This document shows, one piece after another, positions 35,277 to 44,235 of a DNA stretch of 64,000 bases. Positions within the stretch are counted from its first letter, which is position 1. Each line of letters starts with the position of its first letter. The stretch lies in the NCBI GenBank assembly GCA_023229685.1, contig JALNYT010000001.1:806001-870000 (forward strand), given 5' to 3'. The notes below the pieces were generated by a model. That model searched no databases and was not told the origin of the DNA. It saw only the letters and a program-made list of their open reading frames with translations. Both the position numbers and the translations under genes were made by a program. This DNA is from Sulfuritalea sp. (lineage in GTDB: Bacteria > Pseudomonadota > Gammaproteobacteria > Burkholderiales > Rhodocyclaceae).

Positions 35277-35768
35277 TCAGTTGCGCTTCTGAATCTTCTC
35301 GGCCAGCCGTCTTTCGACTTGCGGCGGAACGAACTTGGAGACGTCGCCGCCGAGCAAAGCTATTTCCCGCACGATCGTCGCCGAGACGAACATGTACTGA
35401 TCCGACGGCGTAAGAAATACGGTTTCAACGTCGGGGTAGAGATTGCGGTTCATGCCCGCCATCTGGAACTCATATTCGAAGTCCGACGCGGCGCGCAAGC
35501 CGCGCATGATGACGCCGGCGCTATGCTGGCGCATGAAATCCATGAGCAGGCAATCGAAGCCGTGGATCTCGACATTCGGATAACCCACCAGCACCTCGCG
35601 GGCGATGTCGACGCGCTCGGCCAGCGAAAACAGGGGGTGCTTGGTACGGCTCTCGGCGACGCCGATGATGACCCGCTCGAACAGGCTCGACGCACGTCGC
35701 ACGAGATCTTCGTGACCGCTGGTAAGGGGATCGAAGGTCCCCGGGTAAACGGCGATACTTTTGCTCAT
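35277..35768 (-). CDS. coaD: Phosphopantetheine adenylyltransferase
   Basis: Penultimate step of CoA synthesis. A 163-residue nucleotidyltransferase with AVYPGTFDPLTSGHEDLVRR (T/HxGH motif), GLRAASDFEYEFQMAGMNR and VSATIVREIALLGGDVSKFV. The start overlaps the rsmD stop by four bases (ATGA). Confidence 0.97.
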   Translation of the reverse strand: MSKSIAVYPGTFDPLTSGHEDLVRRASSLFERVIIGVAESRTKHPLFSLAERVDIAREVLVGYPNVEIHGFDCLLMDFMRQHSAGVIMRGLRAASDFEYEFQMAGMNRNLYPDVETVFLTPSDQYMFVSATIVREIALLGGDVSKFVPPQVERRLAEKIQKRN

Positions 35769-36298
35769 GCCTGCTCCAGCAGGTGAAAGAAAACCTGGCC
35801 GGCCCGCCCCTGCTTGGCCACCGACCAGCGGCCCAGCCGCTCCAGAGGCATCTCGGCCTCCGCGTACAACCTGGCGCCCGCGGCCGCCAGATCATCCAGC
35901 CGGGACTCTACCCGCGCCAGCCAGCCCTGACCATAAGGTGGATCAAGAAATATCAAATCAAAGCGCCGACCGGGCGGGGGGGCGAATTTTAACGCATCGC
36001 AGCAAAACAGTTCGAGGCGCGCACACGCAAAGCCCTCGGCATGCTTCCTCAGCGCCGCGAATGCGGGACGCGAGCGCTCGACCAGGGCGACATAGTCGGC
36101 GCCGCGCGAAGCGGCCTCGAAGCCGAGAATCCCGCTGCCGGCGAAAAGGTCGAGACAACTGAGCCCGCTGAGATCCTGTCCCAGCCAGCTGAACAAGGTC
36201 TCGCGCACCCGATCCGGAGTCGGCCGCAAGCCCGGCGCGTCGGGCACCTGGACCAGGCGGCTGCGCCATTCGCCGCCGGTGATGCGGATGCGGCTCAA
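35765..36298 (-). CDS. rsmD: 16S rRNA (guanine-966-N2)-methyltransferase RsmD
   Basis: A 177-residue SAM methyltransferase: RITGGEWRSRLVQVPDAPGL + RPTPDRVRETLFSWL, the SAM loop CLDLFAGSGILGFEAASRGA and the catalytic DPPYGQGW. It methylates m2G966 in the small-subunit rRNA. It is coupled to coaD and follows the M16 peptidase pair by eight bases. Confidence 0.96.
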   Translation of the reverse strand: MSRIRITGGEWRSRLVQVPDAPGLRPTPDRVRETLFSWLGQDLSGLSCLDLFAGSGILGFEAASRGADYVALVERSRPAFAALRKHAEGFACARLELFCCDALKFAPPPGRRFDLIFLDPPYGQGWLARVESRLDDLAAAGARLYAEAEMPLERLGRWSVAKQGRAGQVFFHLLEQA

Positions 36299-36306
36299 GA
36301 CTCAGC

Positions 36307-37596
36307 TCAATCGGTGGCAACGATCACGGTAACCAGGTTTTCGGCCTTTACGTGGCGGGCAAAGGCGGCTTTCACCTGCTGCGCAGTGACGGCTTTCACC
36401 TTCGCCGGAAAATCATCGAGGTAGGTCAGCGGCAGCTCGTAAAACCCTATCGTCGAAAGATAGCCGAGCAGCTTGGCGTTGCTGTCCATGCGCAGCGCGA
36501 AGCCATCGACCAGGTTCTTCTTGGCCGCGGCCAGTTCCTTGGCGGTCGGCCCCTTGGCCACGTATTCGGTCAGCACCTCATCCACCACCTTGAGCGCCTC
36601 GGGGACTTGTTCGCGCTTGGTCTGCAAGCCGATCTCGAACGGGCCTTCGAGCTTGCGCGGCGCGAAGTAGGAATACACGCTGTAGGCGTAGCCGCGCTTT
36701 TCGCGGACCTCCTTCATCAGGCGCGAGACGAAACCGCCCCCGCCCAGTGTGTAGTTGCCCACCAGCAGCGGAAAATAGTCGGGGTCGCTGCGGCGGATCG
36801 CCGGCAAGCCGATGTGGATGTGGCTCTGCGCCGCGGGATGGGCGATCTTGATCGTTTCCCGCACCGGCAGTGTTACCGCCGGCGGGACGAGGTCGCCACC
36901 ACCTGCTGGCAGCGCTTCGGTCAGACGCTGGGCGATGGCCTCGGCCTCGGCTCGCGACACATCGCCGATGATGGAGACGACCGCACCTTTTGCACCGTAA
37001 TGCTGGCGGTGAAATGCCACCAGGTCCTCGCGCGTGATGGCGCCCACGCTCTCCACGGTAGGGCTGACGCCGTAAGGGTGGCCGGGATAGATGGCCGCCG
37101 CGAAGCGCTTGGCGGCAATCGCGTCGGGGCGCGTCTCCGCTTCGCGGATGCTGGCGATGGTGCGCCCGCGTTCGCGCTCGAGGACGGATTGAGGAAAAGT
37201 CGGCGCTGACAGGACGGTGCGCAGCAGATCGAGTGCGGCTTCGCGCTGAGATTTGTCCGAAAGGGTACGCAGGCTGACGCTGGCCCGGTCGCTGTCGGCC
37301 CCGCCGCCCAGCCGCGCACCGATGTCGACCAGGCGTCCGGCGATGTGTTCTTCGTCCAGATCGCCGGCGCCGGTTTCCAGCAGGCCCTGAGTCAGGCCGG
37401 CAAGCCCGGACTTGCCGGCCGGCACAAAGGCGCCGCCCGCGGCAAAATCGAGCTGAACATCGAGGATCGGCACCACCCGTGTCTCGACGAAATACACCTT
37501 CGCCCCGGAGGGAGCGATCCAGTGCTCGATCTTGACCCCCGCCAGGGCGAGAGTCGAGGTGAGGAACGACAACAGCAGGAAAATAAGGGTACGCAT
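36307..37596 (-). CDS. M16 family peptidase-like protein, non-catalytic subunit
   Basis: A 429-residue periplasmic M16-fold protein (signal peptide residues 1-19). The place where the zinc motif HxxEH should be reads SGLAGLTQGLLETGAGDLDE, so the metal site is lost. The C-terminal half keeps the R-Y pair region (KRGYAYSVYSYFAPRKLEGP). It is the usual partner of an active M16 protein, encoded immediately upstream with a TGATG junction; the pair likely forms a heterodimer. Confidence 0.92.
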   Translation of the reverse strand: MRTLIFLLLSFLTSTLALAGVKIEHWIAPSGAKVYFVETRVVPILDVQLDFAAGGAFVPAGKSGLAGLTQGLLETGAGDLDEEHIAGRLVDIGARLGGGADSDRASVSLRTLSDKSQREAALDLLRTVLSAPTFPQSVLERERGRTIASIREAETRPDAIAAKRFAAAIYPGHPYGVSPTVESVGAITREDLVAFHRQHYGAKGAVVSIIGDVSRAEAEAIAQRLTEALPAGGGDLVPPAVTLPVRETIKIAHPAAQSHIHIGLPAIRRSDPDYFPLLVGNYTLGGGGFVSRLMKEVREKRGYAYSVYSYFAPRKLEGPFEIGLQTKREQVPEALKVVDEVLTEYVAKGPTAKELAAAKKNLVDGFALRMDSNAKLLGYLSTIGFYELPLTYLDDFPAKVKAVTAQQVKAAFARHVKAENLVTVIVATD

Positions 37597-38960
37597 CAGT
37601 GCCTCACTGCCCCGGAGGGCTTCTTCGGTTTGCTTTGATCGACGGGCTGGGGATCGAGCACGGCAATGCTCAGGGTGTCGTCCGTGAAGTATTTCCTGGC
37701 CACGGCCTGCACCTCATCCGCCGTCACGCTCTTGATTTTTTCCAGCAGGGTATCGATGTCGCGCCACGACTGTCCGGCCGCCTCGACACCGCCTATTTCC
37801 ATGGCCTGGGCCATCAGCGAGTCGCGCTTGTAGATCTGTGCGGCGATCGACTGGGTCTTGACGCGGGTGAGTTCCTCGGCCGACACGCCTTCGTCCTGAA
37901 CGCGCTTGATCTCGGCGCGCAGCGCAGCCTCCAGGTCGGCAATGGTCTTGCCTTCGGCCGGCTGTCCGTCGAGGACGAAGTCTGCCTCGCCGCGCAGCGT
38001 GGCGTCGTAGCTGGCGCCGGCGGACTGCGCGACGCGACTGCCGCGCACCAGATTGCGGGCGAAGCGCGAGGCATCGTGGCCGTCGAGCACCGTCGCCAGC
38101 ACGTCCAGCGCGTAAGGGTCGCGATCCTTCTGCACATCGCGCAGCTTGGGCGCCTTCCACGCCATGGCGAGGTAGGGCAGCTTGGCCGGCGCCTTGACGC
38201 TCACGCGGCGAATGCCGACCTGTTCCGGTTCGTTCTGCGGCTTGCGTTCCGGCAATGCGTGCTGCTTGATCGGGCCGTAGTACTTCTGCGCCAGACGAAA
38301 CACCTCGCGGTGATCGACATCGCCCACCACCAACACATAGGCATTGTTCGGCGTGTACCACTGCCGATACCAGTCGCGGGCATCCTGCCAGGTCATGTGC
38401 TCGAGGTCGTCCATCCAGCCGATGATCGGGCGCCGATAGGGATGCGCCTGGAACATCAGCGAATTAAGTGCCTCGCTCACCAGCGCATGCGGATTGTCGT
38501 CGGTGCGCAGTCTCCGCTCTTCCATGACCACCTTCATCTCGGAGGCGAATTCCTTGGGGTCCAGCTTCAGGTTCGCCATGCGGTCCGCTTCGAGTTGCAT
38601 CATCTCGGGCAGCGCGGCCTTCGGCACGATCTGGAAGTATGCGGTGTAGTCACGGCTGGTGAAGGCATTGTCGCGGCCGCCGGCTTCGGCCACGCGCTTG
38701 TTGAATTCACCCGCAGGGAGAGTCTTGGTGCCCTTGAACATCAGGTGTTCCAGCGCATGGGCGACGCCCGAGGTGCCGTCCTTTTCGTCCATGCTGCCGG
38801 CCCGGTACCAGACCATGTGCACCACCGTCGGTGCGCGATGGTCTTCCTTGACGATGACGCGCAAGCCGTTGGCGAGCTGGGTTTCAAACGGGTTGGCGAG
38901 AGTCGGCGCTGGCGCTACGGCAAAGGCCAGCACGGTGAAGGCGGCAAGCAATGGTTTCAT
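37596..38960 (-). CDS. M16 family zinc metallopeptidase, catalytic subunit
   Basis: A 454-residue pitrilysin-like protease with signal peptide (cleaving near TLANPF). The inverted zinc motif HALEH is in SGVAHALEHLMFKGTKTLPA, and the downstream Glu ligand and PYRRPIIGWMDDLEHMT are also present. It degrades peptides in the periplasm. The signal-peptide end is encoded by a copy of the dispersed repeat (38902-38912, giving APAPTLA). It is transcribed divergently from ftsY. Confidence 0.93.
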   Translation of the reverse strand: MKPLLAAFTVLAFAVAPAPTLANPFETQLANGLRVIVKEDHRAPTVVHMVWYRAGSMDEKDGTSGVAHALEHLMFKGTKTLPAGEFNKRVAEAGGRDNAFTSRDYTAYFQIVPKAALPEMMQLEADRMANLKLDPKEFASEMKVVMEERRLRTDDNPHALVSEALNSLMFQAHPYRRPIIGWMDDLEHMTWQDARDWYRQWYTPNNAYVLVVGDVDHREVFRLAQKYYGPIKQHALPERKPQNEPEQVGIRRVSVKAPAKLPYLAMAWKAPKLRDVQKDRDPYALDVLATVLDGHDASRFARNLVRGSRVAQSAGASYDATLRGEADFVLDGQPAEGKTIADLEAALRAEIKRVQDEGVSAEELTRVKTQSIAAQIYKRDSLMAQAMEIGGVEAAGQSWRDIDTLLEKIKSVTADEVQAVARKYFTDDTLSIAVLDPQPVDQSKPKKPSGAVRH

Positions 38961-39059
38961 GTCGGGTGTCGGCGGTCGGTGCGGTGGGTAAAAAGGGCTT
39001 CTGTTAGAATCCTTGAGTCGCGCATCTTAGCGCGGCTCCTGCTTCCGACCGCATTCCGC

Positions 39060-40052
39060 ATGTTTGGTTTCCTGAAAACGAAGGACGATCCCGCCGCCCA
39101 GGCCCCCGTGTCTCCGGCACCGCGCGCTTCGTGGGCCGAACGCCTCAAGGCCGGGCTTTCACGCACCCGCGACACCCTCAACACCCCGCTGACGGAGCTC
39201 TTCAGCCGGGCCAGAATCGACGATGAACTGCTCGACGATCTGGAAACCACCTTGCTGATGGCGGATTGCGGCGTCGAGGCGACGCACTGGCTGCTGGCGG
39301 AACTCAAGGCCACCGTCAAGCGCGACAAGCTGGAAACCCCGGCGCAGTTGCGATCGGCTCTGGCGAAGGGGCTGCAAAGCCTGCTCGCGCCGCTCGAGCA
39401 GCCGCTGGAGGCGGACGGCCACCAACCCTTCGTGATCATGATCGCCGGCGTCAATGGCGCCGGCAAGACCACTTCCATCGGCAAGCTGGCCAAACACTTC
39501 CAGAGCCAGGGCAAGAGCGTCCTGCTCGCCGCCGGCGACACCTTTCGCGCCGCTGCGCGCGAGCAGCTGACGGCCTGGGGTGACCGCAACGGCGTGATGG
39601 TCATCGCCCAGGAATCCGGCGATCCGGCGGCCGTGGTGTTTGACGCCATCACCGCCGCCCGTGCGCGCAAGATCGACGTCGTGCTGGCCGACACCGCGGG
39701 TCGCCTGCCGACCCAACTGCACCTGATGGAGGAGATCGCCAAGGTGCGCCGCGTGATCCAGAAGGCCGATGCCTCGGGCCCCCACGAAGTCCTGCTGGTA
39801 CTCGATGCCAACATCGGCCAGAACGCCGTGCAGCAGGTCAAGGCCTTCGACAAGGCGATCGGTGTCAGCGGCCTCATCATCACCAAGCTCGATGGCACCG
39901 CCAAGGGCGGCGTGCTCGCCGCCATCGCCCGCCAGTGTCCGAAGCCGGTGCGCTTCATCGGTATTGGCGAAGGCATCGATGACCTGCAGGCCTTCCGCGC
40001 CGGAGAGTTCGTCGAGGCCTTGCTGGGATCCGCGCCGGGCTCCACGCCTTGA
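39060..40052 (+). CDS. ftsY: Signal recognition particle receptor FtsY
   Basis: A 330-residue SRP-type GTPase docking SRP-ribosome complexes at the membrane. The NG domain is complete: GVNGAGKTTSIGKLAKHF, AAGDTFRAAAREQL, DTAGRLPTQ, TKLDGTAKGGVLAAI and GIGEGIDDLQAF. The acidic A-region is almost absent, as is common in betaproteobacteria. The ATG at 39060 starts MFGFLKTKDD; the upstream open frame is antisense to the M16 genes. A TAGAAT -10-like box lies near 39006. Confidence 0.96.
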   Translation: MFGFLKTKDDPAAQAPVSPAPRASWAERLKAGLSRTRDTLNTPLTELFSRARIDDELLDDLETTLLMADCGVEATHWLLAELKATVKRDKLETPAQLRSALAKGLQSLLAPLEQPLEADGHQPFVIMIAGVNGAGKTTSIGKLAKHFQSQGKSVLLAAGDTFRAAAREQLTAWGDRNGVMVIAQESGDPAAVVFDAITAARARKIDVVLADTAGRLPTQLHLMEEIAKVRRVIQKADASGPHEVLLVLDANIGQNAVQQVKAFDKAIGVSGLIITKLDGTAKGGVLAAIARQCPKPVRFIGIGEGIDDLQAFRAGEFVEALLGSAPGSTP

Positions 40053-40696
40053 TCCGTTTCGATCGCGTTTCCAAGCGCTACCCGCCAGGCGTGGATGCCC
40101 TGTCCGACCTTAGTTTCGAGGTAGCCGGGGGGCAGATGGTGGTGGTCAGCGGGCACTCGGGAGCAGGAAAATCGACGCTGCTGAAGCTGATTGCCGCGGT
40201 GGAAAAGTCCACCACGGGTGCGGTGCTGGTCGGCGGCCAGAATGTAAGCGGGCTCCCGCGTTCAGCCCTGCCCTATTTGCGTCGACGCATCGGCATGGTG
40301 TTCCAGGACCAGAAGCTGCTGTTCGATCGCTCTGTGTTCGAGAACGTCATGCTGCCCTTGTCGATTGCCGGTTTCCCGGCCAGGGACGCCGCGCAGCGTG
40401 TTCGCGCCGCGCTGGAGAAAGTCGGCCTGGGCAACCGCGAGAAAGCCCTGCCGGTCATGCTCTCCGGTGGCGAACAGCAGCGGCTGGCCATCGCGCGTGC
40501 CGTGGTGAATCGGCCGAGCCTGCTGCTGGCCGACGAACCCACGGCCCATCTCGATAGCGAGACCGCGTCGGATGTGGCGCGCATCTTTCACGAGTTTCAC
40601 CATGTCGGCGTCACGGTGTTGATTGCGACCTATGCCAGTGATTTATTTCCGGGTGCGAAACGCTTGCAGCTGGATCACGGCAGGCTGCTACCATGA
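40049..40696 (+). CDS. ftsE: Cell division ATP-binding protein FtsE (TTG start)
   Basis: A 215-residue ABC ATPase: Walker A GHSGAGKST, Q-loop VFQDQKLLFDR, signature LSGGEQQRLAIARA, Walker B LLLADEPTAHLD. With FtsX it activates peptidoglycan amidases at the septum. The TTG at 40049 overlaps the ftsY stop (TTGA) and directly precedes the usual IRFDRVSKRYPPG; no ATG is better placed. Confidence 0.95.
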   Translation: MIRFDRVSKRYPPGVDALSDLSFEVAGGQMVVVSGHSGAGKSTLLKLIAAVEKSTTGAVLVGGQNVSGLPRSALPYLRRRIGMVFQDQKLLFDRSVFENVMLPLSIAGFPARDAAQRVRAALEKVGLGNREKALPVMLSGGEQQRLAIARAVVNRPSLLLADEPTAHLDSETASDVARIFHEFHHVGVTVLIATYASDLFPGAKRLQLDHGRLLP

Positions 40697-41586
40697 AGGT
40701 CTGGCTGGCTCAGCACCGGGAAGCCCTCCTGCTGGCGCTGCGCAGGCTGGGTGCGGCCCCGGTCAATAGCCTGCTCTCCCTGCTGGCCATAGGTATCGCC
40801 TTGGCCCTGCCGGCAGGGGGCCAGATGTTGCTCGCCAATGCGCTGCAGCTGGCCGGCACGACGTCCGCCGTACCGCAGATTTCCATCTTCATGGCGGCCA
40901 ATGCCGAGCGGCGCGCAGCGACGGAAATTCAATCGCGCCTGGGCAAGTACGGCGGTGTCAAACAGGTGCGGCTTCTGCCGCGGGAAGAGACACTGGCGCG
41001 GATGAAGGCCAACCCGGGCCTGCGCGATGTGATCGAAGCCCTGCCCGCCAACCCGTTCCCCGATGCGTTTGTCGTGACCGCCACGGATGACAGCCCCGAG
41101 GCGATGGAAAAACTTGCCGTCGAGTTCCGCCAGTGGCCCAGGGTCGAGCATGTGCAGCTCGACTCAGCCTGGGTGCGCCGGCTCGACGCACTGCTCAAGC
41201 TCGGCCGTACCGCGGTCATGGTGCTCGGCGGGCTGCTCGGCGCCGGGCTGATCGCCATCAGCTTCAGCATCATCCGCATGCAGGTACTCACGCACCGGGC
41301 GGAAGTCGAGGTGAGTCAACTGCTTGGCGCCACGGATGCTTTCATCCAGCGCCCATTCCTCTACTATGGCGTCCTGCTCGGACTCGGCGGGGGTGTCGTC
41401 GCATGGCTGCTGACCGGCGCGGCCGCACTCTGGTTGCGCGCGCCGCTGAGCGAGTTGGTGCGACTGTATGACCTCAGCCTCGTCCTCCAGTCTCTCGGCG
41501 CGCGTGACTCGGCCCTGCTCCTGGGATTTGCCGCGGGCCTCGGCTGGCTGGGAGCGATGATCTCCCTGCGGCAACATTTGAGGTAG
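40693..41586 (+). CDS. ftsX: Cell division protein FtsX
   Basis: A 297-residue permease partner of FtsE: N-terminal membrane helix (about 22-45), periplasmic domain (SIFMAANAERRAATEIQSRL ... VRLLPREETLARMKANPGLR), and three C-terminal helices (about 170-192, 220-245, 268-290). It is coupled to ftsE by a four-base overlap. Confidence 0.95.
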   Translation: MKVWLAQHREALLLALRRLGAAPVNSLLSLLAIGIALALPAGGQMLLANALQLAGTTSAVPQISIFMAANAERRAATEIQSRLGKYGGVKQVRLLPREETLARMKANPGLRDVIEALPANPFPDAFVVTATDDSPEAMEKLAVEFRQWPRVEHVQLDSAWVRRLDALLKLGRTAVMVLGGLLGAGLIAISFSIIRMQVLTHRAEVEVSQLLGATDAFIQRPFLYYGVLLGLGGGVVAWLLTGAAALWLRAPLSELVRLYDLSLVLQSLGARDSALLLGFAAGLGWLGAMISLRQHLR

Positions 41587-41628
41587 TGCCGGGGGGACGA
41601 AGCGAAGCGGAGTTTCAGTGGAGGCTCG

Positions 41629-41644
41629 CCTGCGAAAGCAGGCG
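41629..41644 (+). terminator. Hairpin after ftsX
   Basis: GCCTGC-GAAA-GCAGGC forms a six-pair stem with a stable GAAA tetraloop 43 bases after the ftsX stop. There is no T-run (GGCAGGCCGTAACTAAAAAC follows), so it may be a processing or attenuating hairpin and not a full terminator. Confidence 0.45.
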
Positions 41645-41729
41645 GCAGGCCGTAACTAAAAACCCACACAGCGCTTTGCGTGACTTGCAACACTGGATCG
41701 GAATGCCCTATTCGGGCGATAATATCGTT

Positions 41730-42140
41730 ATGAACGAAGAACAGCCCATTGAACCACCGCCCCTCGAGTCCGCACGCAACGAACAGCCAGCTGCCGAGCC
41801 TGCCCCCAACGAACAGCCGGCTCCCGAGCCCGTGCGCAACGACCCGCAACTCCCGGACCCGCGCCGCCGCTTGCGGGAGCTTCTGGCGATTCCCGACCAC
41901 CAGCGCACGGACGCCATCTGGGACGAGATCATCGAACTCGAGATCTGCCTGGCGCCAGGCAACCGCGTTCAGGGAGCGGGCGCCCAGCCCGAACCGGGAC
42001 GACGTCAGGGTCCGGGCCAAGGCCAGCCCCAAGGACGACGCCCGGAGCAGGCGCGCCGTCAGGATTCGACACCCGGAGTCAAGCCCGCCAAGCGCTTTTT
42101 CAAAAAACCGAAGCGCCCGGGGGGCCCGCCGAAAGTGTGA
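41730..42140 (+). CDS. Hypothetical Pro/Glu/Arg-rich protein
   Basis: A 136-residue protein, not recognised. The first 45 residues are repeats of NEQP-A-PEP type (ARNEQPAAEPAPNEQPAPEP). The middle (RRRLRELLAIPDHQRTDAIW + DEIIELE) is a predicted amphipathic helical segment. The tail is Gln/Arg/Gly-rich and ends KRFFKKPKRPGGPPKV. No signal peptide. It is bounded by ftsX and rpoH, is highly charged and probably disordered, and could bind nucleic acid; this is a guess. Confidence 0.55.
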   Translation: MNEEQPIEPPPLESARNEQPAAEPAPNEQPAPEPVRNDPQLPDPRRRLRELLAIPDHQRTDAIWDEIIELEICLAPGNRVQGAGAQPEPGRRQGPGQGQPQGRRPEQARRQDSTPGVKPAKRFFKKPKRPGGPPKV

Positions 42141-42152
42141 GGGTCGCCTTGA

Positions 42153-42175
42153 CATCGCCGCTCTAGGGGGCGATG
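42153..42175 (+). terminator. Hairpin after the Pro/Glu/Arg-rich gene
   Basis: CATCGCC (42153-42159) pairs with GGCGATG (42169-42175) around a nine-base loop, 12 bases after the stop codon. No U-run follows, so termination is uncertain. A second inverted repeat, CCGACAA / TTGTCGG (42241-42267), lies closer to rpoH. Otherwise 42176-42282 holds no visible gene. Confidence 0.4.
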
Positions 42176-42282
42176 GGTCGTGAGTCCGGACTGATCTCGA
42201 CGCAGAACCGCAAGCAAAGCGCTGCAACATTCTCCGGCAACCGACAATTCCCGACTATATTTGTCGGGAACTTCTCCAGCAG

Positions 42283-42309
42283 TTAGCACTCTCAGTTTAA
42301 GAGTGCTAA
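42283..42309 (+). promoter_or_regulatory. CIRCE operator (HrcA-binding site) upstream of rpoH
   Basis: TTAGCACTC (42283-42291), nine bases, GAGTGCTAA (42301-42309): a perfect match to the CIRCE consensus. HrcA binds CIRCE as a repressor of groESL/dnaK operons; here the site precedes the heat-shock sigma factor gene by 24 bases, just upstream of the AAAGGAGG ribosome-binding site, so it lies in or at the start of the rpoH transcript. Confidence 0.95.
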
Positions 42310-42333
42310 TATTGCGTTAAAGGAGGTCGTACC

Positions 42334-43230
42334 GTGAGTCATACCGTGTCTTTTGACCATTTCCCAATGCTTGCCGGTAGCGGCAGCATTGAGGCATTCA
42401 TATCGGCTGCAAATCGCGTCCCGATGCTGAGTCAGGCGGAAGAACAAGCGCTTGCCCGGCGTTTGCGCGAGCAGGACGACGTGGATGCGGCGCGTCAATT
42501 GGTGACGTCGCATTTGCGGTTGGTGATTTCCATCGCACGAGGTTATTTGGGCTATGGCTTGCCCCACGCCGACCTGATTCAGGAAGGCAACATCGGCCTG
42601 ATGAAAGCGGTCAAGCGCTTCGATCCCGATCGCGGGGTACGGCTGGTGTCATTCGCCATGCACTGGATCAAGGCCGAGATTCATGAATACATTCTGAAAA
42701 ACTGGCGTCTGGTCAAGATCGCCACCACCAAGGCACAGCGCAAGCTGTTCTTCAATCTGCGCAGCATCAAGGCCGCCTTGGCGCAGGATGTGGACTCACC
42801 GCAGGGCTTCAACACCCTGGGCGCGGAAGAAGTGAAAGCGGTGGCCAAGCGGCTCGGCGTCAAGCCGGCGGAAGTTATCGAGATGGAGACGCGGCTGACT
42901 GGCGCCGACGTGTCGCTGGAACCCGTATCGGATGACGACGAAGACAGCTACGCGCCGATCGCCTATCTGGCGGCGGATCACAGCATCGAGCCGTCCGCAA
43001 TACTCGAGCGCAAGGAGTATGACCGTTTGCAGGATGAGGGGCTGAGTTCGGCACTCGCAAGCCTTGACCAACGCAGTCGCACCATCGTGCAGCGACGCTG
43101 GCTGGTGGCCGATGGCGAAGAGGCCGCAACGCTGCATGAACTGGCTGCCGAATACGGCGTGTCGGCCGAGCGCATCCGCCAGATCGAGGTCAAGGCCATG
43201 CAGAAGATGAAAAGCCAGCTCGCGGCATAG
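42334..43230 (+). CDS. rpoH: RNA polymerase sigma-32 factor (GTG start)
   Basis: A 298-residue heat-shock sigma factor. Region 2 is HLRLVISIARGYLGYGLPHA + DLIQEGNIGLMKAVKRFDP; the RpoH box is present (KAQRKLFFNLRSIK); region 4.2 is TLHELAAEYGVSAERIRQIE. The GTG at 42334 follows AGGAGG by seven bases. Together with the CIRCE site this links the two heat-shock circuits: HrcA release would raise sigma-32. Confidence 0.97.
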   Translation: MSHTVSFDHFPMLAGSGSIEAFISAANRVPMLSQAEEQALARRLREQDDVDAARQLVTSHLRLVISIARGYLGYGLPHADLIQEGNIGLMKAVKRFDPDRGVRLVSFAMHWIKAEIHEYILKNWRLVKIATTKAQRKLFFNLRSIKAALAQDVDSPQGFNTLGAEEVKAVAKRLGVKPAEVIEMETRLTGADVSLEPVSDDDEDSYAPIAYLAADHSIEPSAILERKEYDRLQDEGLSSALASLDQRSRTIVQRRWLVADGEEAATLHELAAEYGVSAERIRQIEVKAMQKMKSQLAA

Positions 43231-43243
43231 CGGGACGCCATGA

Positions 43244-43290
43244 CAAAGACAAAGGGCAGCCTCAGAAGATGAGGCTGCCCTTTGTCTTTG
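43244..43290. terminator. Bidirectional terminator between rpoH and cyoE
   Basis: Twenty-base arms (43244-43263 and 43271-43290), CAAAGACAAAGGGCAGCCTC against GAGGCTGCCCTTTGTCTTTG, separated by seven bases. It lies between convergent genes and serves both directions. Confidence 0.85.
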
Positions 43291-43338
43291 TGTCCCGGGA
43301 TGCTCGGCGATTTTCTTCGCCGGTCGCCAGCTCGCGCA

Positions 43339-44235
43339 TCAAAACGGCAGGTAGTGATCAACCAGCAGAGCGGCGAAGAGCAAGGCCAGATAGAGAATCG
43401 ACCAGCGAAAGGTGATGCGCGCCACCGCATCCGAGTAGTCGCGCCAGATCAGCCATGCGTAGCCAAGGAAGATGGTGTCGAGCAGTACCGCCGACGTCAG
43501 ATAGAACCAGCCGCACATGCCAATTACGTAGGGCACCAGGGTCACCAGCGTGAGGCCGATGGTGTACAGAAACACATGGCGCCGGGTGTATTCGGCGCCA
43601 TGTGTTACCGGCAGCATCGGCAGCCCCGCCGCGGCATATTCCTTGGTCCGATACAGCGCCAGCGACCAGAAATGCGGCGGCGTCCAGACGAAGATGATCA
43701 GAAACAGCAACCAGGCCTGGCCCGGCGCATTGCCGGTCACCGCCGCCCAACCGAGCACCGGAGGCATGGCGCCGGATGCGCCGCCGATCACAATGTTCTG
43801 CGACGTATTCGGCTTGAGAAAGATGGTGTAGATCACCGCGTAGCCGACGAAGGTGGCGAAGGTCAGCCACATGGTGAAGGGGTTCACCCAGGCGTAGAGC
43901 AGGAACAGTCCGAGGCCCCCGATCAGGCCCGAGAACACCAGCGTTTCCAGCGAATTGACTTCACCTTGCGGCAACGGCCGGCCGCGCGTGCGCGCCATCA
44001 GCGCATCGATCTTCTGTTCAATCAGGCAATTCGCCGCCGCTGCCGCACCGGCTACCAGGGCGATGCCGGCAGTGCCTGCCAGCAAGATGCGCCACGGCAC
44101 CATGCCGGGAACGGCAAGGAACATTCCTATCACCGCACAAAACACGATCAGCGATACCACGCGCGGCTTCGCCAACTGAAAATAGTGGCGCAGGCGATGG
44201 GACCCATATTGCAGTCTAAGGGTAGTGGATTTCAT
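43339..44235 (-). CDS. cyoE: Protoheme IX farnesyltransferase (heme O synthase)
   Basis: A UbiA-family membrane prenyltransferase converting heme B to heme O for terminal oxidases. The 298-residue protein has nine or so helices, the NCLIEQKIDALMARTRGRPL prenyl-diphosphate motif, and the second acidic loop region VIYTIFLKPNTSQNIVIGGA. It is the distal gene of the leftward oxidase cluster. The heme A synthase gene (COX15/ctaA) that often precedes it is not found in the 123-base gap upstream. Confidence 0.96.
   Translation of the reverse strand: MKSTTLRLQYGSHRLRHYFQLAKPRVVSLIVFCAVIGMFLAVPGMVPWRILLAGTAGIALVAGAAAAANCLIEQKIDALMARTRGRPLPQGEVNSLETLVFSGLIGGLGLFLLYAWVNPFTMWLTFATFVGYAVIYTIFLKPNTSQNIVIGGASGAMPPVLGWAAVTGNAPGQAWLLFLIIFVWTPPHFWSLALYRTKEYAAAGLPMLPVTHGAEYTRRHVFLYTIGLTLVTLVPYVIGMCGWFYLTSAVLLDTIFLGYAWLIWRDYSDAVARITFRWSILYLALLFAALLVDHYLPF

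Noticed and set aside
37599..39059. Long in-frame extension upstream of ftsY
   Set aside because: Antisense to the M16 peptidase; FtsY starts MFGFLK at 39060.
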